This document shows positions 34,601 to 45,328 of a stretch of DNA of 64,000 nt, piece by piece. Under the pieces are notes generated by a model, which was given only the letters and a program-made list of their open reading frames with translations, was not told the DNA's origin and did not search any database. Position 1 is the first letter of the stretch, and every line of letters starts with the position of its first letter. A program made the position numbers and the translations under genes. Source of the stretch: Lolium rigidum (lineage: Eukaryota > Streptophyta > Magnoliopsida > Poales > Poaceae); assembly GCF_022539505.1 (NCBI RefSeq), contig NC_061510.1, positions 277,284,330 to 277,348,329 on the forward strand, written 5' to 3'.

Positions 34601-36307
34601 AGCTCGCGCGTCTAGGGACTCAGATGCGAAGGTTGCATGAATGGTACCTGAAAGCCTGTCGAAGAGGTGATCGCTACCTCACGGTGTATCTTAGAGATGA
34701 GCATTACTTCCGGGGGCGGGAGGAGATAAACCTTGAGTTAGAAGAACTATTTCAGTTATTCAATCAAGACACCCTCGACAAAGCTGTCATCAGTTGCTAC
34801 TGCATGTAAGTGATTTATTTATGTAATTAAGTTTGTAGCTCAGCTCATTCATTTGCACTAATAATTATCCTCACTATATTCTTTGTGTACGCTATATATT
34901 AATTATGCAGAATGAAGAAGTTCGAATGCAAAAGAGGCAAGCTCTACGAGCTGGAGTTCATTGACCCAGACACAGTTCATGAAGTTATGGTTCGACAGTA
35001 CCCCAAGGACACAGTGGACACATGCTAAGGTTTTTAGTGAAGCAAGCAAACAAAGAGGATATATTCTTTCCCTACAACTTCAAGTGAGTGTTATAACATA
35101 CATTATGCTTGTGCAGCTTCCACTTTATTCTCGTAATCATTGAGCTATGCTTGTGCAGCTTCCACTTTATTCTCCTAATCATTGATCTTCACAAAGGAGT
35201 CGTAAATGTCATGGACTCGAAACGTAAAGAACATGCGGAATGGGCGAACATGGCTACCATGCTCCAGAGGTAATTTCAATCAATTTCGTATTGGCATCTT
35301 CATCTGTTCTAATTCGACGATATCATCAACTAATCAATAACTCATTTACTCATTTTTTCTTTGTCGGGCAGGGCTTGGAAACGGTTCATCAATACTGTTC
35401 CGGATAAATGGAAACCGGAGCTTACATTTAACGATTACCTTGTAAGTAGTACTATATATATAGCTATGTCCGTGAAACTCTATGATATTTTCTTTCAATA
35501 CGATGCTTGATTATTAGTTTGATCGAACTATTTTTTTCGTAAAGTGTATGAGGCAGGAACCCGGGAATAACTTATGTGGATACTACGTCTGCAACTTCAT
35601 TCGTGAGATGGCCTGTCACAGGGATGCGGAGGATGATATACTCCACACTCTTGTACGTTAACAATATTTCACAATTAATCTTAGTACCATCAATTGTATT
35701 GAGTTCCATTCATATATATATTGATCTCCTTTTTTAAATATAGATGATACGTCTGCGGGACACTCTCATAATGGAGGATCGCATACGAGCAATTCAAGAG
35801 GAAATCGCGGGATTCTTTCTTAACGAGGCCATTGCCCCAACTGGAGAGCACTATCGGGAGGTCGTAGATATTGAACAACTTCGTAAAGGCAAATAAATTT
35901 AGTAAAGAGATCCGACTTGATATTGTAAATATGCATGCATTACGTGTACTGTTGACGATGTCTATATATTCACGACGATATTTTGTGGTTTCTTGAATGA
36001 TATATGCATTGCTGAAACTCTACCGCGGCAGAGAAACGCTGCTTCATCCTAAACCTGTGCCGCGGCAGAGAAACGGCAATTTTCTGCCGCGGCAGAGAAC
36101 CCCCAGTCCCGGTTCGTACCACGAACCGGGACCAAAGGCCCTCCACCTCGAGCGCTCTGGCCGCACCACGTGGCGGGGCCTTTGGACCCGGTGCATCTTT
36201 AAACCGGGACTAAAGGGGACCTTTAGTCCCGTCTTATTGGTCCCGGTTTGGGAACCGGGACTGATGGCCCAAACGCACCGGGCCTGTAGCCCCGTTTTCC
36301 ACTAGTC
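31608..36307 (+). mobile_element. CACTA (En/Spm) DNA transposon, non-autonomous
   Basis: The left end is CACTAGTGGAGAAGAGGCC. The right end, read inverted, is GACTAGTGGAAAACGGGGC, so the terminal repeats share ACTAGTGGA(A/G)AA with one changed end base. Subterminal regions (31620-31925 and 36100-36300) carry many direct and inverted copies of the GTCCCGGTTTGTACTACAAA type, standard for this CACTA group. The 4.7 kb body holds one broken gene (32176-35896). No TNP2-type transposase is visible. The 3-bp flanks (TTA, AAA) do not match, so the target duplication is not confirmed. Confidence 0.85.
32176..35896 (+). pseudogene. CACTA gene: Ptta/En/Spm-type protein with C-terminal ULP1-like protease, broken
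   Basis: Seven exons can be traced by GT-AG sites: 32176-32394, 32476-34805, 34911-35083, 35159-35269, 35372-35441, 35545-35652 and 35744-35896. The start is acidic (DDGGDD, EEEDPNGSDEQED). Exon 2 has a region like plant En/Spm (Transposase_24) proteins, then long Pro-rich runs (34000-34150). The C-terminal exons form a C48/ULP1-like protease with His in FHFILL, Asp in VMDS and Cys in NNLCGYYV. Damage includes an in-frame TAG at 33085-33087, a one-base loss in exon 3 near 35023, and a 40-bp direct duplication that repeats the exon 4 acceptor (35104-35143 and 35146-35185). Known relatives accompany CACTA transposases, but their exact role is unclear. Confidence 0.8.
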
Positions 36308-36725
36308 AAACTTTATTTGGTTTGCTTTTTTTAAAAAGAAAATAAGCTTTAAGCTTTCGAACAGAGGTAGAAAACATTTTTGCTACTAGGCTAGACGGGC
36401 CACAACGCAGGTTTGTCCTTTCGTTCTATAATTCTTGTCGTTTCTTTAGTTCAACGAAACGAAGGGAGTACCATATGGTGATTGAAAAGTTTTAAAAAAA
36501 TATTGATGAAATGATTGTTAGTTGCTGGCTCGTTCAGAAAACCAATAAGAAACATATTTCCGTATAAATAGAATTTCTTGTATTTGTGGTTAACTTGTAT
36601 CTCGGCTAGTATTTGCACTCTTCCCTGAGCCATTTACCCCGCAAAAATGTCAGTCTACAAGGGTATGTAAATTTACATTCCCTCAAAAATCACGGGAATG
36701 AAAACTAACCCTGCATATGATGAAT
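35897..36725. other. CACTA right subterminal region and lipase 3' flank
   Basis: 36100-36300 holds CACTA subterminal repeats and a GCCGCGGCAGAGAA repeat (36022-36096, three near copies). After 36307 the sequence is AT-rich and shared in part with 30000-30194 and 31536-31585. No gene is seen. Confidence 0.6.
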
Positions 36726-38099
36726 CTATATTCCTAGGGCTTGTACCAAGTCACACGCCTGAATTGCAGCCATTTGCCACCTCCAAGCAGCATGAAAACT
36801 CTGCCCTTGAACATATTTCGTGACCTTGCTTACCAGATCCTCCCCTTGTTTCTTAACCTCTGCCACCTTTGGGCACTTGAGTAACCCTAGGTAAGCTTCC
36901 AAATCATGCACGCATGCAGGGTCTCCTGCCTTGAAGAAGTCTAGGGCAAGCTCGACGCCAATGTGTGTGTAGCATGCACAGCTCCATGGCACCAACCTGC
37001 CTCCCAAAACCCTAGAGTTCTCGTTCAAGAAGACGCCGGGCAGCTTGGTGATTGGGTCGTTCACATTCACCACTCTCAGGACCTTCACCCCTAGCTCGTC
37101 GCACCGGTTCTTGAACCCGGTGTTCCCCACCCTCGGGCCGGCGAAGGAGTAGACGGTGATGGGCACACGGTCGCCCCTTCCGTCCCGGTTAAGGCCGAGC
37201 TCAGCGAGGTCGTAGCCGAGGAGGAGCGCGAGGGAGCTGCCCATGCTGTGCCCTGCCAGCGTGATGCTCACGTCTTCGTTTTTATATTGCTTGAGGAGAC
37301 GCGTCACCTCGGAGAGGACCTGGTTCCGGCAGCTGCCGCATGTGAACCTGCCGGTGCCGTCGTCGGAGGTGTACACGGAGAGGAACCCGGACTCGACCTT
37401 GACGTCCGGCCGCGGGTCCGACGGGTCGAACCGCGCCGGCGCGAGCGAGCTCATCATGTTGGCCACCCACTCGGACCCGGTCACCGTGCCCCGGAACGAC
37501 ACCACGATGTCCCGGCGGCCGAGGCGGCGCGCGGTGTCGTCCGACGCCACCGCCACGTACCCGACCCACCGGCTCGGGCAGCCGCCGGGGAGCGAGAGAT
37601 CCGGCGCCGCGTAGATGTACCTCGTGACGGCGTACCCGGCGCCGGCCATGCCGACCTCCTCCAGCATTCGCGTCCTGCCGTACTTGCAGTTGAGGTACCG
37701 CTTGGAGCCGGAGTCCAGGTTGAAGGCCTTGTAGGTCGCCGCCACGAGCTCGCCGTACCGGACGATCTCGGCGCGGAGGAGCGGGTGCAGCGGCTCCACC
37801 AGGCCGGCCCAGTCGCCCTCGCCCTGGATCTCCCGCCACATGCTCGCCAGCGTCGACTTGTCGTTGTTATTTCTCCTCGCCGGCGCGAAGACCGGAGCCA
37901 CCGGCGCCGCGTGCCTGGTGTTCACGGCGATGGTCGGCGATGCCGTGAAGCGTGTCCTCTGCGGGGAGAATGTGGAAGGTGGTGCGGCCACCGCGGCGAC
38001 TGCCCCGGCGGTGGACGTGGTCGAGGCGTGGCCACGCTGGCGCTGCGGGTTAGCATAATTTCCAGGAGAAGGGTTTGAGACCGGGAGGTGTATCGCCAT
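36726..38099 (-). CDS. Class III lipase / phospholipase A1 (DAD1-like), plastid type
   Basis: A single-exon gene of 457 codons, the usual length for plant PLA1-I (DAD1/DONGLE/EG1-like) acylhydrolases. These release fatty acids from galactolipids or phospholipids, often in plastids, and can feed jasmonate synthesis. Residues 1-80 are Ala, Pro, Ser, Thr and Arg-rich with few acids, as in a transit peptide. The catalytic domain follows: [13 protein letters not shown] (114-126), SFRGT (201-205), the nucleophile elbow GHSMG with Ser285, Asp348 in [12 protein letters not shown], and His379 in CYTHIGVEL. The full triad is present and no frame breaks are visible. A TATATATAA-type box lies at 38257-38266, about 160 bp upstream of the ATG, with a W-box core (TTGACT, 38379-38384) further out. 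The exact PLA1 subgroup is not resolved. A decayed 3' duplicate lies at 30195-30312. Confidence 0.92.
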   Translation of the reverse strand: MAIHLPVSNPSPGNYANPQRQRGHASTTSTAGAVAAVAAPPSTFSPQRTRFTASPTIAVNTRHAAPVAPVFAPARRNNNDKSTLASMWREIQGEGDWAGLVEPLHPLLRAEIVRYGELVAATYKAFNLDSGSKRYLNCKYGRTRMLEEVGMAGAGYAVTRYIYAAPDLSLPGGCPSRWVGYVAVASDDTARRLGRRDIVVSFRGTVTGSEWVANMMSSLAPARFDPSDPRPDVKVESGFLSVYTSDDGTGRFTCGSCRNQVLSEVTRLLKQYKNEDVSITLAGHSMGSSLALLLGYDLAELGLNRDGRGDRVPITVYSFAGPRVGNTGFKNRCDELGVKVLRVVNVNDPITKLPGVFLNENSRVLGGRLVPWSCACYTHIGVELALDFFKAGDPACVHDLEAYLGLLKCPKVAEVKKQGEDLVSKVTKYVQGQSFHAAWRWQMAAIQACDLVQALGI

Positions 38100-38256
38100 T
38101 GCTGATCGACAGGCTAGCTGCTAGCTGCAGCTGACTGGTGCGTTTGTACTTGCACAGCTGCGTACTGAGATCCTGAGATGAGAGAGTTCAGTTAAGGAGA
38201 CGAAGCTTGGAATTTGCCAATTTGGTGTTTGGGGTTGAGAATCGGGGGCGCGAGCT

Positions 38257-38266
38257 TATATATAAG
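38257..38266 (-). promoter_or_regulatory. TATA box of lipase gene
   Basis: TTATATATAA reads as TATA on both strands. It lies about 160 bp upstream of the lipase ATG at 38099, giving a plausible leader of roughly 130 bases. Confidence 0.65.
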
Positions 38267-38496
38267 GTGTTCGGAGAAATGACGCGTACAACGTTTTCTT
38301 TCGAGACGTGTTGGCTAACTGGAAAGCGACTGAGGAGTGAGAGGCGAGGCGCACATCTTGCACGTTGAGCGCGGGGTTTTGACTGGTCACTCGATCGAGT
38401 GGGGCGTTGAAGTGATGGTTCCGTGCCCTTTTCGGTCTTTTTTGCTGGCCTTTTTGTGTTTTGGTCCGGCCTCTCTCCAGTATTTGCAACCATGGG

Positions 38497-38895
38497 TTTA
38501 TCAACACTTCCCTAATTGGCAGCTAGCTAGCTTATCTGAGATTTACTTTGAGGTTTTCCGCCTTTGTTGTGCTGGACTTCTTTGGTAACCTTTCGAGACA
38601 CACATATAGGTAAGGACAGTGCTCAGCGTCCCCGGGGGATCAAGTCTCCCGATCCCGAGGTCGTTAGATGTCCGATTGGCGCATCATGGCCATCATGTTC
38701 TCTTGTCTTATTTGTTCATGATTCTGTCAGTTTCTTCCCGTCCCGCACAACCTCCTGCATGAAAAAACCACTAAAGTTTATCAACACTTTCCTAATTAGC
38801 GATAGGATTATTTTAGATTCATTGTGAGGTTGTCATGAGCTTTGCTATGCTCAACTTCTTTGTTAACCTTTCGTGACACACATAGGTAACTAATA
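38497..38895 (+). repeat. Imperfect direct duplication, offset 280 bp
   Basis: 38497-38615 and 38777-38895 share TTTATCAACACTT, CCTAATT, GAGGTT, CTTCTTTG, TAACCTTTCG and GACACACATA in the same order. The sequence between the copies is unrelated. It is not coding in any convincing way. Confidence 0.65.
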
Positions 38896-39624
38896 TAGCA
38901 ACAATATGAACTCACCAATACCAAAATATTGTGCATCTTAGTTTTTCATACGTAAAACTTGGAAAAGATTGACCTTTTAACTGAATTTGTACAACATCTA
39001 TTTAGGGGCATGGGGAGTACTAATTGACGTATAATTGGAATGCTAAAACATAAAATGATGTAATGATTGGGGAATCGAGGAGAGGATCAATGTGGAGGTG
39101 GCAGCACGCTGGAGGGGGGCGGTGCGGTGCGGCGTGGCCGTAGGGAAGGTATGCGACAACTTCAAGGAGGTCAAATAGGAGGCGTCGGGTGGGGGATTGC
39201 AGAGAAACCATTATGGTTGAGGCAAAAACATACGTGCATATAGTGGGCGATAGTAAGCTTGTAGTCGATTTTAAGTCCAGGAATGGTTGAGATATTATTA
39301 CATTAGCATGGTTTAAAAAATAAACAAACTAAGAGAAATTGTTGAGGAAATCATTAACATGTAGATGCTCGGTTGGTTGGAGAGCATGATTAATAGGCTA
39401 ATCACTTGATTAGTAAGTTTATTGGCTACTTGGTGGCCCTCCAATTAAGTAGGGATTAATCTGCCCTGGTTAATCAGCCAATTTCTTGAAAAGGGGCTAA
39501 GAGACTCCGATTAAGTATTCAACTGACTTCAGTATGTTGCTATTGGGGTCAGTTATTTTCACTAGAGCTGAAGTAACATTGCTCTTGTCAATTGTTCGTT
39601 TTTCAGCGAAAATCAATTCTAGTA
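38896..39624. other. No recognised feature
   Basis: AT-rich spacer upstream of the lipase promoter. 39060-39210 is GC-richer but has no supported gene. Confidence 0.4.
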
Positions 39625-39748
39625 CTCCCTCCACGCGAGTAAGGATCTTGCGGATTTATTTAAATTTGGATGTATCTAGACATAATTTCGTGTATAGATA
39701 CATCTAAATTTAGATAAATATGTGACATCCTTCTTAGGATGGAGGGAG
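39625..39748. mobile_element. Stowaway (Tc1/Mariner) MITE
   Basis: 124 bp with terminal inverted repeats CTCCCTCCACG... and ...ATGGAGGGAG, an inner palindromic ATTTAAATTTGGATGTATCTAGA-like arm, and TA duplications at 39623-39624 and 39749-39750. Typical of Triticeae Stowaways. Confidence 0.93.
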
Positions 39749-39750
39749 TA

Positions 39751-42700
39751 TGGTTTCACACTAGTACACAAAAGCCTTGTTACATACTTTATCCGTTCTG
39801 TTTTAGCCTGTATTCTATAAATTTAAAACCAATTAGCAAGTCATTTAATAGTAACAGTTTGATAGGTGAACAACCAATCTGGGATACATTTTACTTAATG
39901 ACATCCAATAGAGAGAAGTGGGTGGTTTCGTTTTTTTTTTTGTGTTGTTGTCGATTACAAAGCTAAAATATAGACTAATTTAGAACAAATTTTAGATCTA
40001 AAATGTAGAGTATTTCATAACGGAGTAGTAGATCATCACATGCATGGACTATGACATTGGAGTGGAACAATACCCTAATTGTATCTATAATCATAATTTA
40101 CTTGGCTATTCCATCTTAACATCACTTTTAATTATTTTTTCAAAAGGTAATAGCACTTGGTTCTTACTCGTGTGCTTTTTCTGTATGCACTATTTTATCA
40201 GTTCCTTACAATCGTTTGTCGTGAAACCGAGTAACACATAGATTTATCAAAGACCATGTCTGCCATTTAGGACCAAAGCATCTGACAAAGCGGAATTAAG
40301 GATTCTGGTCCACTGCGACCACCGGCCTGTGGCAAAAGTTGATGAAGAAAAAAGAAAGAGATCACACTGAAGATTTTGCGATTCGTTAGGTGCCAATATG
40401 CGAAAATTGGAGGTGGTCGGTTGGGGGCTCCCCTTGTTTCCATGTGGCATATGTGTGTACGTATGTACGTGTGGTTTTTGGCTGCAGATCATGGGGCGGG
40501 TCCCAGGATTTGAAGATGCACTACATTAGTCATCATCATTCAATAGTGGTTGGGGCTCCTCTCGTGCTGCAGGCCGCAGCCGAGCGACTACTGGTTACGC
40601 GCCACGCAACGCGAATGCCGTACCTCGCGCCGAAATCTTTGCCAACCACCTGTGAAAACGCCTCAGTTGTTTTTCTTCATATACTACCATTTTGTGGTCA
40701 TGCATTTGACCAGCTAATTATATTCTTTGGTTAAGACAAAACAGATACAAAACACAATTTGATCACCACATCTAAATTGTAAGACTAGTTTATTTTGATT
40801 AGCTAAGGAAAACTTACCAACAATTATATTCATAATGCATGTGATAGAAAATAACAAACATAAATAAACATTTTTGTAAATGAATCAAATGAAACCACAT
40901 TTTATGAAACATTACCGCATACCCGAGAAAAAATGTTACTCAAAGTTTAGCCTTAACAAATCGAATAGGCCTATGATCTATCACATGTTGAATATTATTT
41001 ACAATATGGATTCAAGTTTCGAGTTCTTTTTGTTGTTGTGAGGAATAGAATGATTATTTGGAAATTTATTATGCGTAGTTGTGTCTTTCAAAGTCATACA
41101 TCCCACGTGCCACGCAATATGGCTTATACATACATCGGAATCCCAACTTCAATACATGTAAATAAGCGGCCAGACAATGTGAATTTATACAAAGAATTAC
41201 GCAAATGCACCTTTTCTTTTAGAAATCTAAGGCATAATCCATTTTTTCGAGTCCGGCGTTGATTATACTCAATAAATAAATGTAAAACCTCAGATATAAG
41301 GACCACATTTGTGTGACTGAATTCTCACAAAATTTGTTTTTACAGGGAAATAGTGTGATGAGTGCTAAACTAGAGAACATGTCTTATGTGCCAGAAGTTC
41401 TTGTGCAACAGGCAAATCATGTCAGAATTTTGTCACATAAATGAGGTCCTTATTTTTGTGGTTTTATCTCTGTTTATAGAGTATCATCAAAATGTACACG
41501 TCGAAAGTTTTAAAGAGTTCTAAAAAACTATCATTTCACAAAGTTTCGGCTACAAGTTGAACTTAAAGCTAGGGAAACAAAAATAACAAGTTCCACTATG
41601 GCAATATTATCAAGCTCAATTCATGGCAAAATCTGACTCTATTATTCATTGAATGATTTGTCTTTATTTGTTTCTCGATGTTGAAGTCAAATTTATAATC
41701 AAAATTGAGTGATGTTTATAGATCTTTGCTTTATTACTTTAGAATGTTCTATTCTGGATGAGGTATTTTTGGACCCGGGAGCATATGCTTCTGATTTTTG
41801 AAATGACTTTTAAACATAGTATAAATGTTGGAAAAATCGAACAAAAAATTGGCACGTACATATCGACATTATATATGCTCATAAAGTTGTTTCGTGGAAA
41901 ACCCACACTTTTTGTATCGTGCGTAACAAGACGAAATCTAATGATTTAAAAAAGCTTTTCACGAGACATTTATTTATCTCTTTTTACACAGAACACAAGA
42001 AATATCAATTTTCCTTGAAATTTGGTGTGCATACATATAATATCGACATACACGCGTCAATATTTTGTTAAGATTTTTTTAATATTTTAAATGTTTTTCT
42101 CTCCCAAGGTCAAAAGTAGTTTTCCGGTTCTATAACTCATATCATGGATTTATAACATCGGGTACGGTGACATAAGAACTGCAGGCGCACCGGTTACGTC
42201 CTTTCTCAACTAGATAAACCTTTGATACCTTACGGATACTTTGGAAGGCATGATAGTACTTTTTTTTGGGTAATGATTCGGCATAAATCCATGGAACATT
42301 CTTTATGTAAAAAAGTTTTTTCTATATTGTTTTTTATTTTCAGATGAAAATTAATTATTCTTATTTGTTTCAAGTAAGCGTCCAGCTTGTTAAAAAAATG
42401 AATTTCCCTATAGAACCTGATGAAAGCGAGATATATATGTGCATATTCCAAATTTCGAATCATACATGTGAGCAAACGTCATTTACGTGAGGCATATAAG
42501 ATCGTATGACGTACACACACATAGCTCCAACATGATCACAATCGATCTCCAATTATTTCAAAGGAAAAGCTTTGCTCATGAATTATTAAAAATAAGATGA
42601 GTCAAAGAACTAGAAGATCCTCCGTGCCACGGCCGGCGATTGATATACACACACACCTGTGTTGACTTCAATATTAAATCCGCGAGTGCGACGGCCAGGC

Positions 42701-43880
42701 TAATAAACTAAACTAGTTCTTGGCTTCATCCTCTGTTGGGCAACAGCTGCGGAATTCAACGCGGGGGGAGAAGCTCTGCATATGCGGCTGCAGCTGAGGC
42801 ACGAGGACCAATAACCAATTATTAATCAGGTGCGCTCACGCACCAATCATCATCTTCAACTTCTAACTTCTCAATTGCCCTAAAACAAAACATCTATACT
42901 TCTCAATGACACGCCGTTTCTGGAGACGAACTTCACACATTACAGTTTTTTTTTTAGGGCTGGCAGTTCAAAATATAGTATACTACAGTTACTTCAGCAA
43001 AAATGAAAACGAGGTGGGTCCTCTTTAGAATTTTGTTTGCAAGGACAGCCCAGACAGTCAGACACTATCTATCGCTCAACCGACTCGCCTGCGTACGCAT
43101 GGGCCGGCCCATTTTGGTGTCCCCTCTTTTTCACTTTTTCAGAATTTCTTTTTTTTGGTTTTGTTTCTTTTCCTTTTTTTTTAAAGCTTTTAACAGTAGG
43201 AAAGGCTCCTACTGCTTTTGTATTAATAAACACCCATCAGGGTAGTAAAGTATAGTGTTACATCAGAGATGGATTTAAAGAGGAAAAAGATGAAAATTAT
43301 AGACTATTTGAAAGACTATGAATGAAAGGGTGTAGGGTTTCCTTGGTTCTATGGACTAGCATAGCAAAATCTGTCTTGAATCTTCTCTTCCAAGAATCCA
43401 CCTGAGGTGTAGAGTTTTCTTTTCTTCTCTTTCTTTATTCGTTTTTTTTCTTTTCTACTGCTTTTTTTCGTCTTTTCCCTTTATTATTTTTTATGTTTTT
43501 AAACCTTTTCATTTTTTATTTGGTAAACTAAATATGTGTTGAATCATGAATATTTTTTAGTGGAACATTTTTACTATGTGAATAGTTTTAATTTTGAACC
43601 ATGAATAATTTTGAAAAGTGAATATTTGTAGATTTTAATATTTAAGATCTAGATTTTTTTACCGAGTGAAAAAATTTAAGGTTTTAATTTTGAAAATAAT
43701 GCACATTTTTTAAAACTAAACCTTTTATAAAAAGAAATCATGAACATTTTAAAAATCTGAAACATTTTAAAAAGTATGAACTTTTTCATAGTTTCATTCT
43801 TTCCAATGGCATCCTTTAGCATTGGCGCTAAATAGAAGTCGGGTGTAACACCAAGTTGAAGGGACAATATTAGAATATTA
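39751..43880. other. Gene-free spacer
   Basis: About 4.1 kb without a supportable gene. Frames reach only 115 codons and carry no known motif. 43400-43870 is very AT-rich with repeated GAACATTTT and TTTTAAAA words, a common decayed repeat type in Triticeae intergenic DNA. 43080-43250 has GGGCCGGCCCATT and pyrimidine runs. I see no LTR pair or TIR pair here. Confidence 0.4.
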
Positions 43881-44262
43881 GAGCATCTCGAGCCACCTCC
43901 CTAAAGCGGCCTCCAAAGGGATTTTGGGGCGCGTCGGACAAAATTTCATTTCCAACCCTCGCCCCAAAGCCTCCTTCCGTCCAGCGCGGCCCAATACGCT
44001 GTCTGGCGCTCCGAGCCCGTCCCCGCTCCACAGGGGACGCTCTGGGCACGCCGGACACAACGAACTGGGAGGCGAGAAGATGCGGGACCGACGCATTAGC
44101 GACACATTCAAGTTTAACCTAATCACCGTCTACCTCGTGACGGAAGTTATTGGCGCGCAGCGACGGTGCAGTTTCCGCAGAGGCGCAGCGAAGTGTCTCA
44201 TCACGCCTAGCTCTCCGTGCCGGCGTTAATGAGCGCCACCGCTCCCCAGCCTCCCTCCGGCC

Positions 44263-44270
44263 TATAAAAA
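44263..44270 (+). promoter_or_regulatory. TATA box of the element-borne B3-like gene
   Basis: TATAAAAA lies 81 bases before the ATG at 44351, followed by a leader with the plant-like ACACACAAACCCTAG stretch. Confidence 0.65.
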
Positions 44271-44350
44271 GGGGCGCTCTCGCATCGTCCCTCACACACA
44301 AACCCTAGCGCCTCTCTCCCCAACCCGCCACCATATCAAGAGTCGACGCC

Positions 44351-44830
44351 ATGGCTGGTAGAGGCAGAGGTCGAGGCCGAGGTTGAGGTCGCGGCCATGG
44401 TCGTGGTCGTGGCCGCGGCAGAGCTACACGGTCGTCGTCGCTTGCGACGTCGTCGTCTTCATCGTCGGACCTGCAGGAAGAGCAGGAAATGTTGTTCGAG
44501 TTCGTCGTCGTCCTCAAGGGCGACCCACTCGGCATCTAGAGGCTGCCGGACAAGTTCACCGACTTCGTCGCCGGCAACGAACCGGCCGCGCTGCATCTGC
44601 GGGAGGCTGGATGCGACTGTTGCCGGTGGCCGGTGGACGTGCTCTTCGACGGGCGCGGCAAGATGTACCGCCACACCGGCTGGGAGAAGTTCGCGCGCTA
44701 CCACGACCTCGAAGCCAGCTGTGTGCTCGCATTCTCCTACCTAGGCGAAGCGGATATGAGCGTCAAGGTGTTCGACGACGCGCGCTGCCGCCGGCACTAC
44801 CACGGCGATGACGATGAGGAGGATGATTGA
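44351..44830 (+). pseudogene. B3-domain-like protein gene with two nonsense codons
   Basis: A 160-codon frame starting in a good CCATGG context and ending TGA 44828-44830. An N-terminal Gly/Arg repeat (GRGRGRGRG) and Ser run precede a region resembling a plant B3 DNA-binding fold: FEFVVVLKGDP, RLPDKFTDFV, LHLREAG, RWPVDVLFDG, GWEKFARYHDLE, FSYLGEADMSVKVFD and CRRHYH. An acidic tail ends the protein. Two stops break it: TGA at 44384-44386 (codon 12) and TAG at 44537-44539 (codon 63). The downstream B3-like part stays in frame. B3 proteins are plant transcription factors. Whether relatives of this element encode an intact form cannot be seen here. Confidence 0.65.
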
Positions 44831-45328
44831 ACACGCCTAGTGTTCTTTCTTCGCAGCGAAAATAGGCACGGAGGTTTCTAGATGTTCTTCCTCAAAAGGA
44901 CCAACATGGTTATAATCATCAGCTGGATTTTCCAGTTTGGGTGACTGAGAGTACCTAGGAGTGTTCTTTCTTGGCAGCGAACACACGAAACCTGCAATGC
45001 CAATACTAGTTAGGTTTCCTCATTTTCCAATGTTTTAATTATGTATTAGTTTGTGGGAACCATGTTCCAAACTAGTATGTATTAGTTTGTGTAAGCCATG
45101 TTCCCAATTATGTATTAGTTTGTGGAATGTTCCTTCTATCTATCAAAATAAAAATGAAAAAAACCAAAAAAGGTATTTCAATGTTAAAAAAAGTTTGGGG
45201 CGGCGTTTGGGAGACGCGGCTGGGGAGCGACGTCCACCAAACGCGGCACGAACAAAGCACGTCCCCCAAACGCTCGATTCGGCGCCATTCGGGGGATGCT
45301 TTGGGGGAAGCGGCTGGAGATGCTCTTA

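Larger units (their letters stand above)
43881..45325 (+). mobile_element. PIF/Harbinger-type DNA element carrying a B3-like gene, TSD TTA
   Basis: A 1445-bp unit bounded by inverted ends GAGCATCTCGAGCCACC (left) and, inverted at the right, GAGCATCTCCAGCCGC. Perfect TTA copies flank it at 43878-43880 and 45326-45328. TTA/TAA targets are the rule for PIF/Harbinger elements. No transposase is present. The interior holds a transcription unit: TATAAAAA at 44263-44270, leader, a 480-bp gene (44351-44830) and a 3' region with short tandem repeats (45030-45130). The gene appears captured or long carried by the element. Confidence 0.75.

Noticed and set aside
37248..38078. 276-codon plus-strand frame opposite the lipase
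   Set aside because: It is a GC-driven shadow of the real minus-strand gene. It lacks any domain and is rich in Arg, His and Pro as such shadows are.
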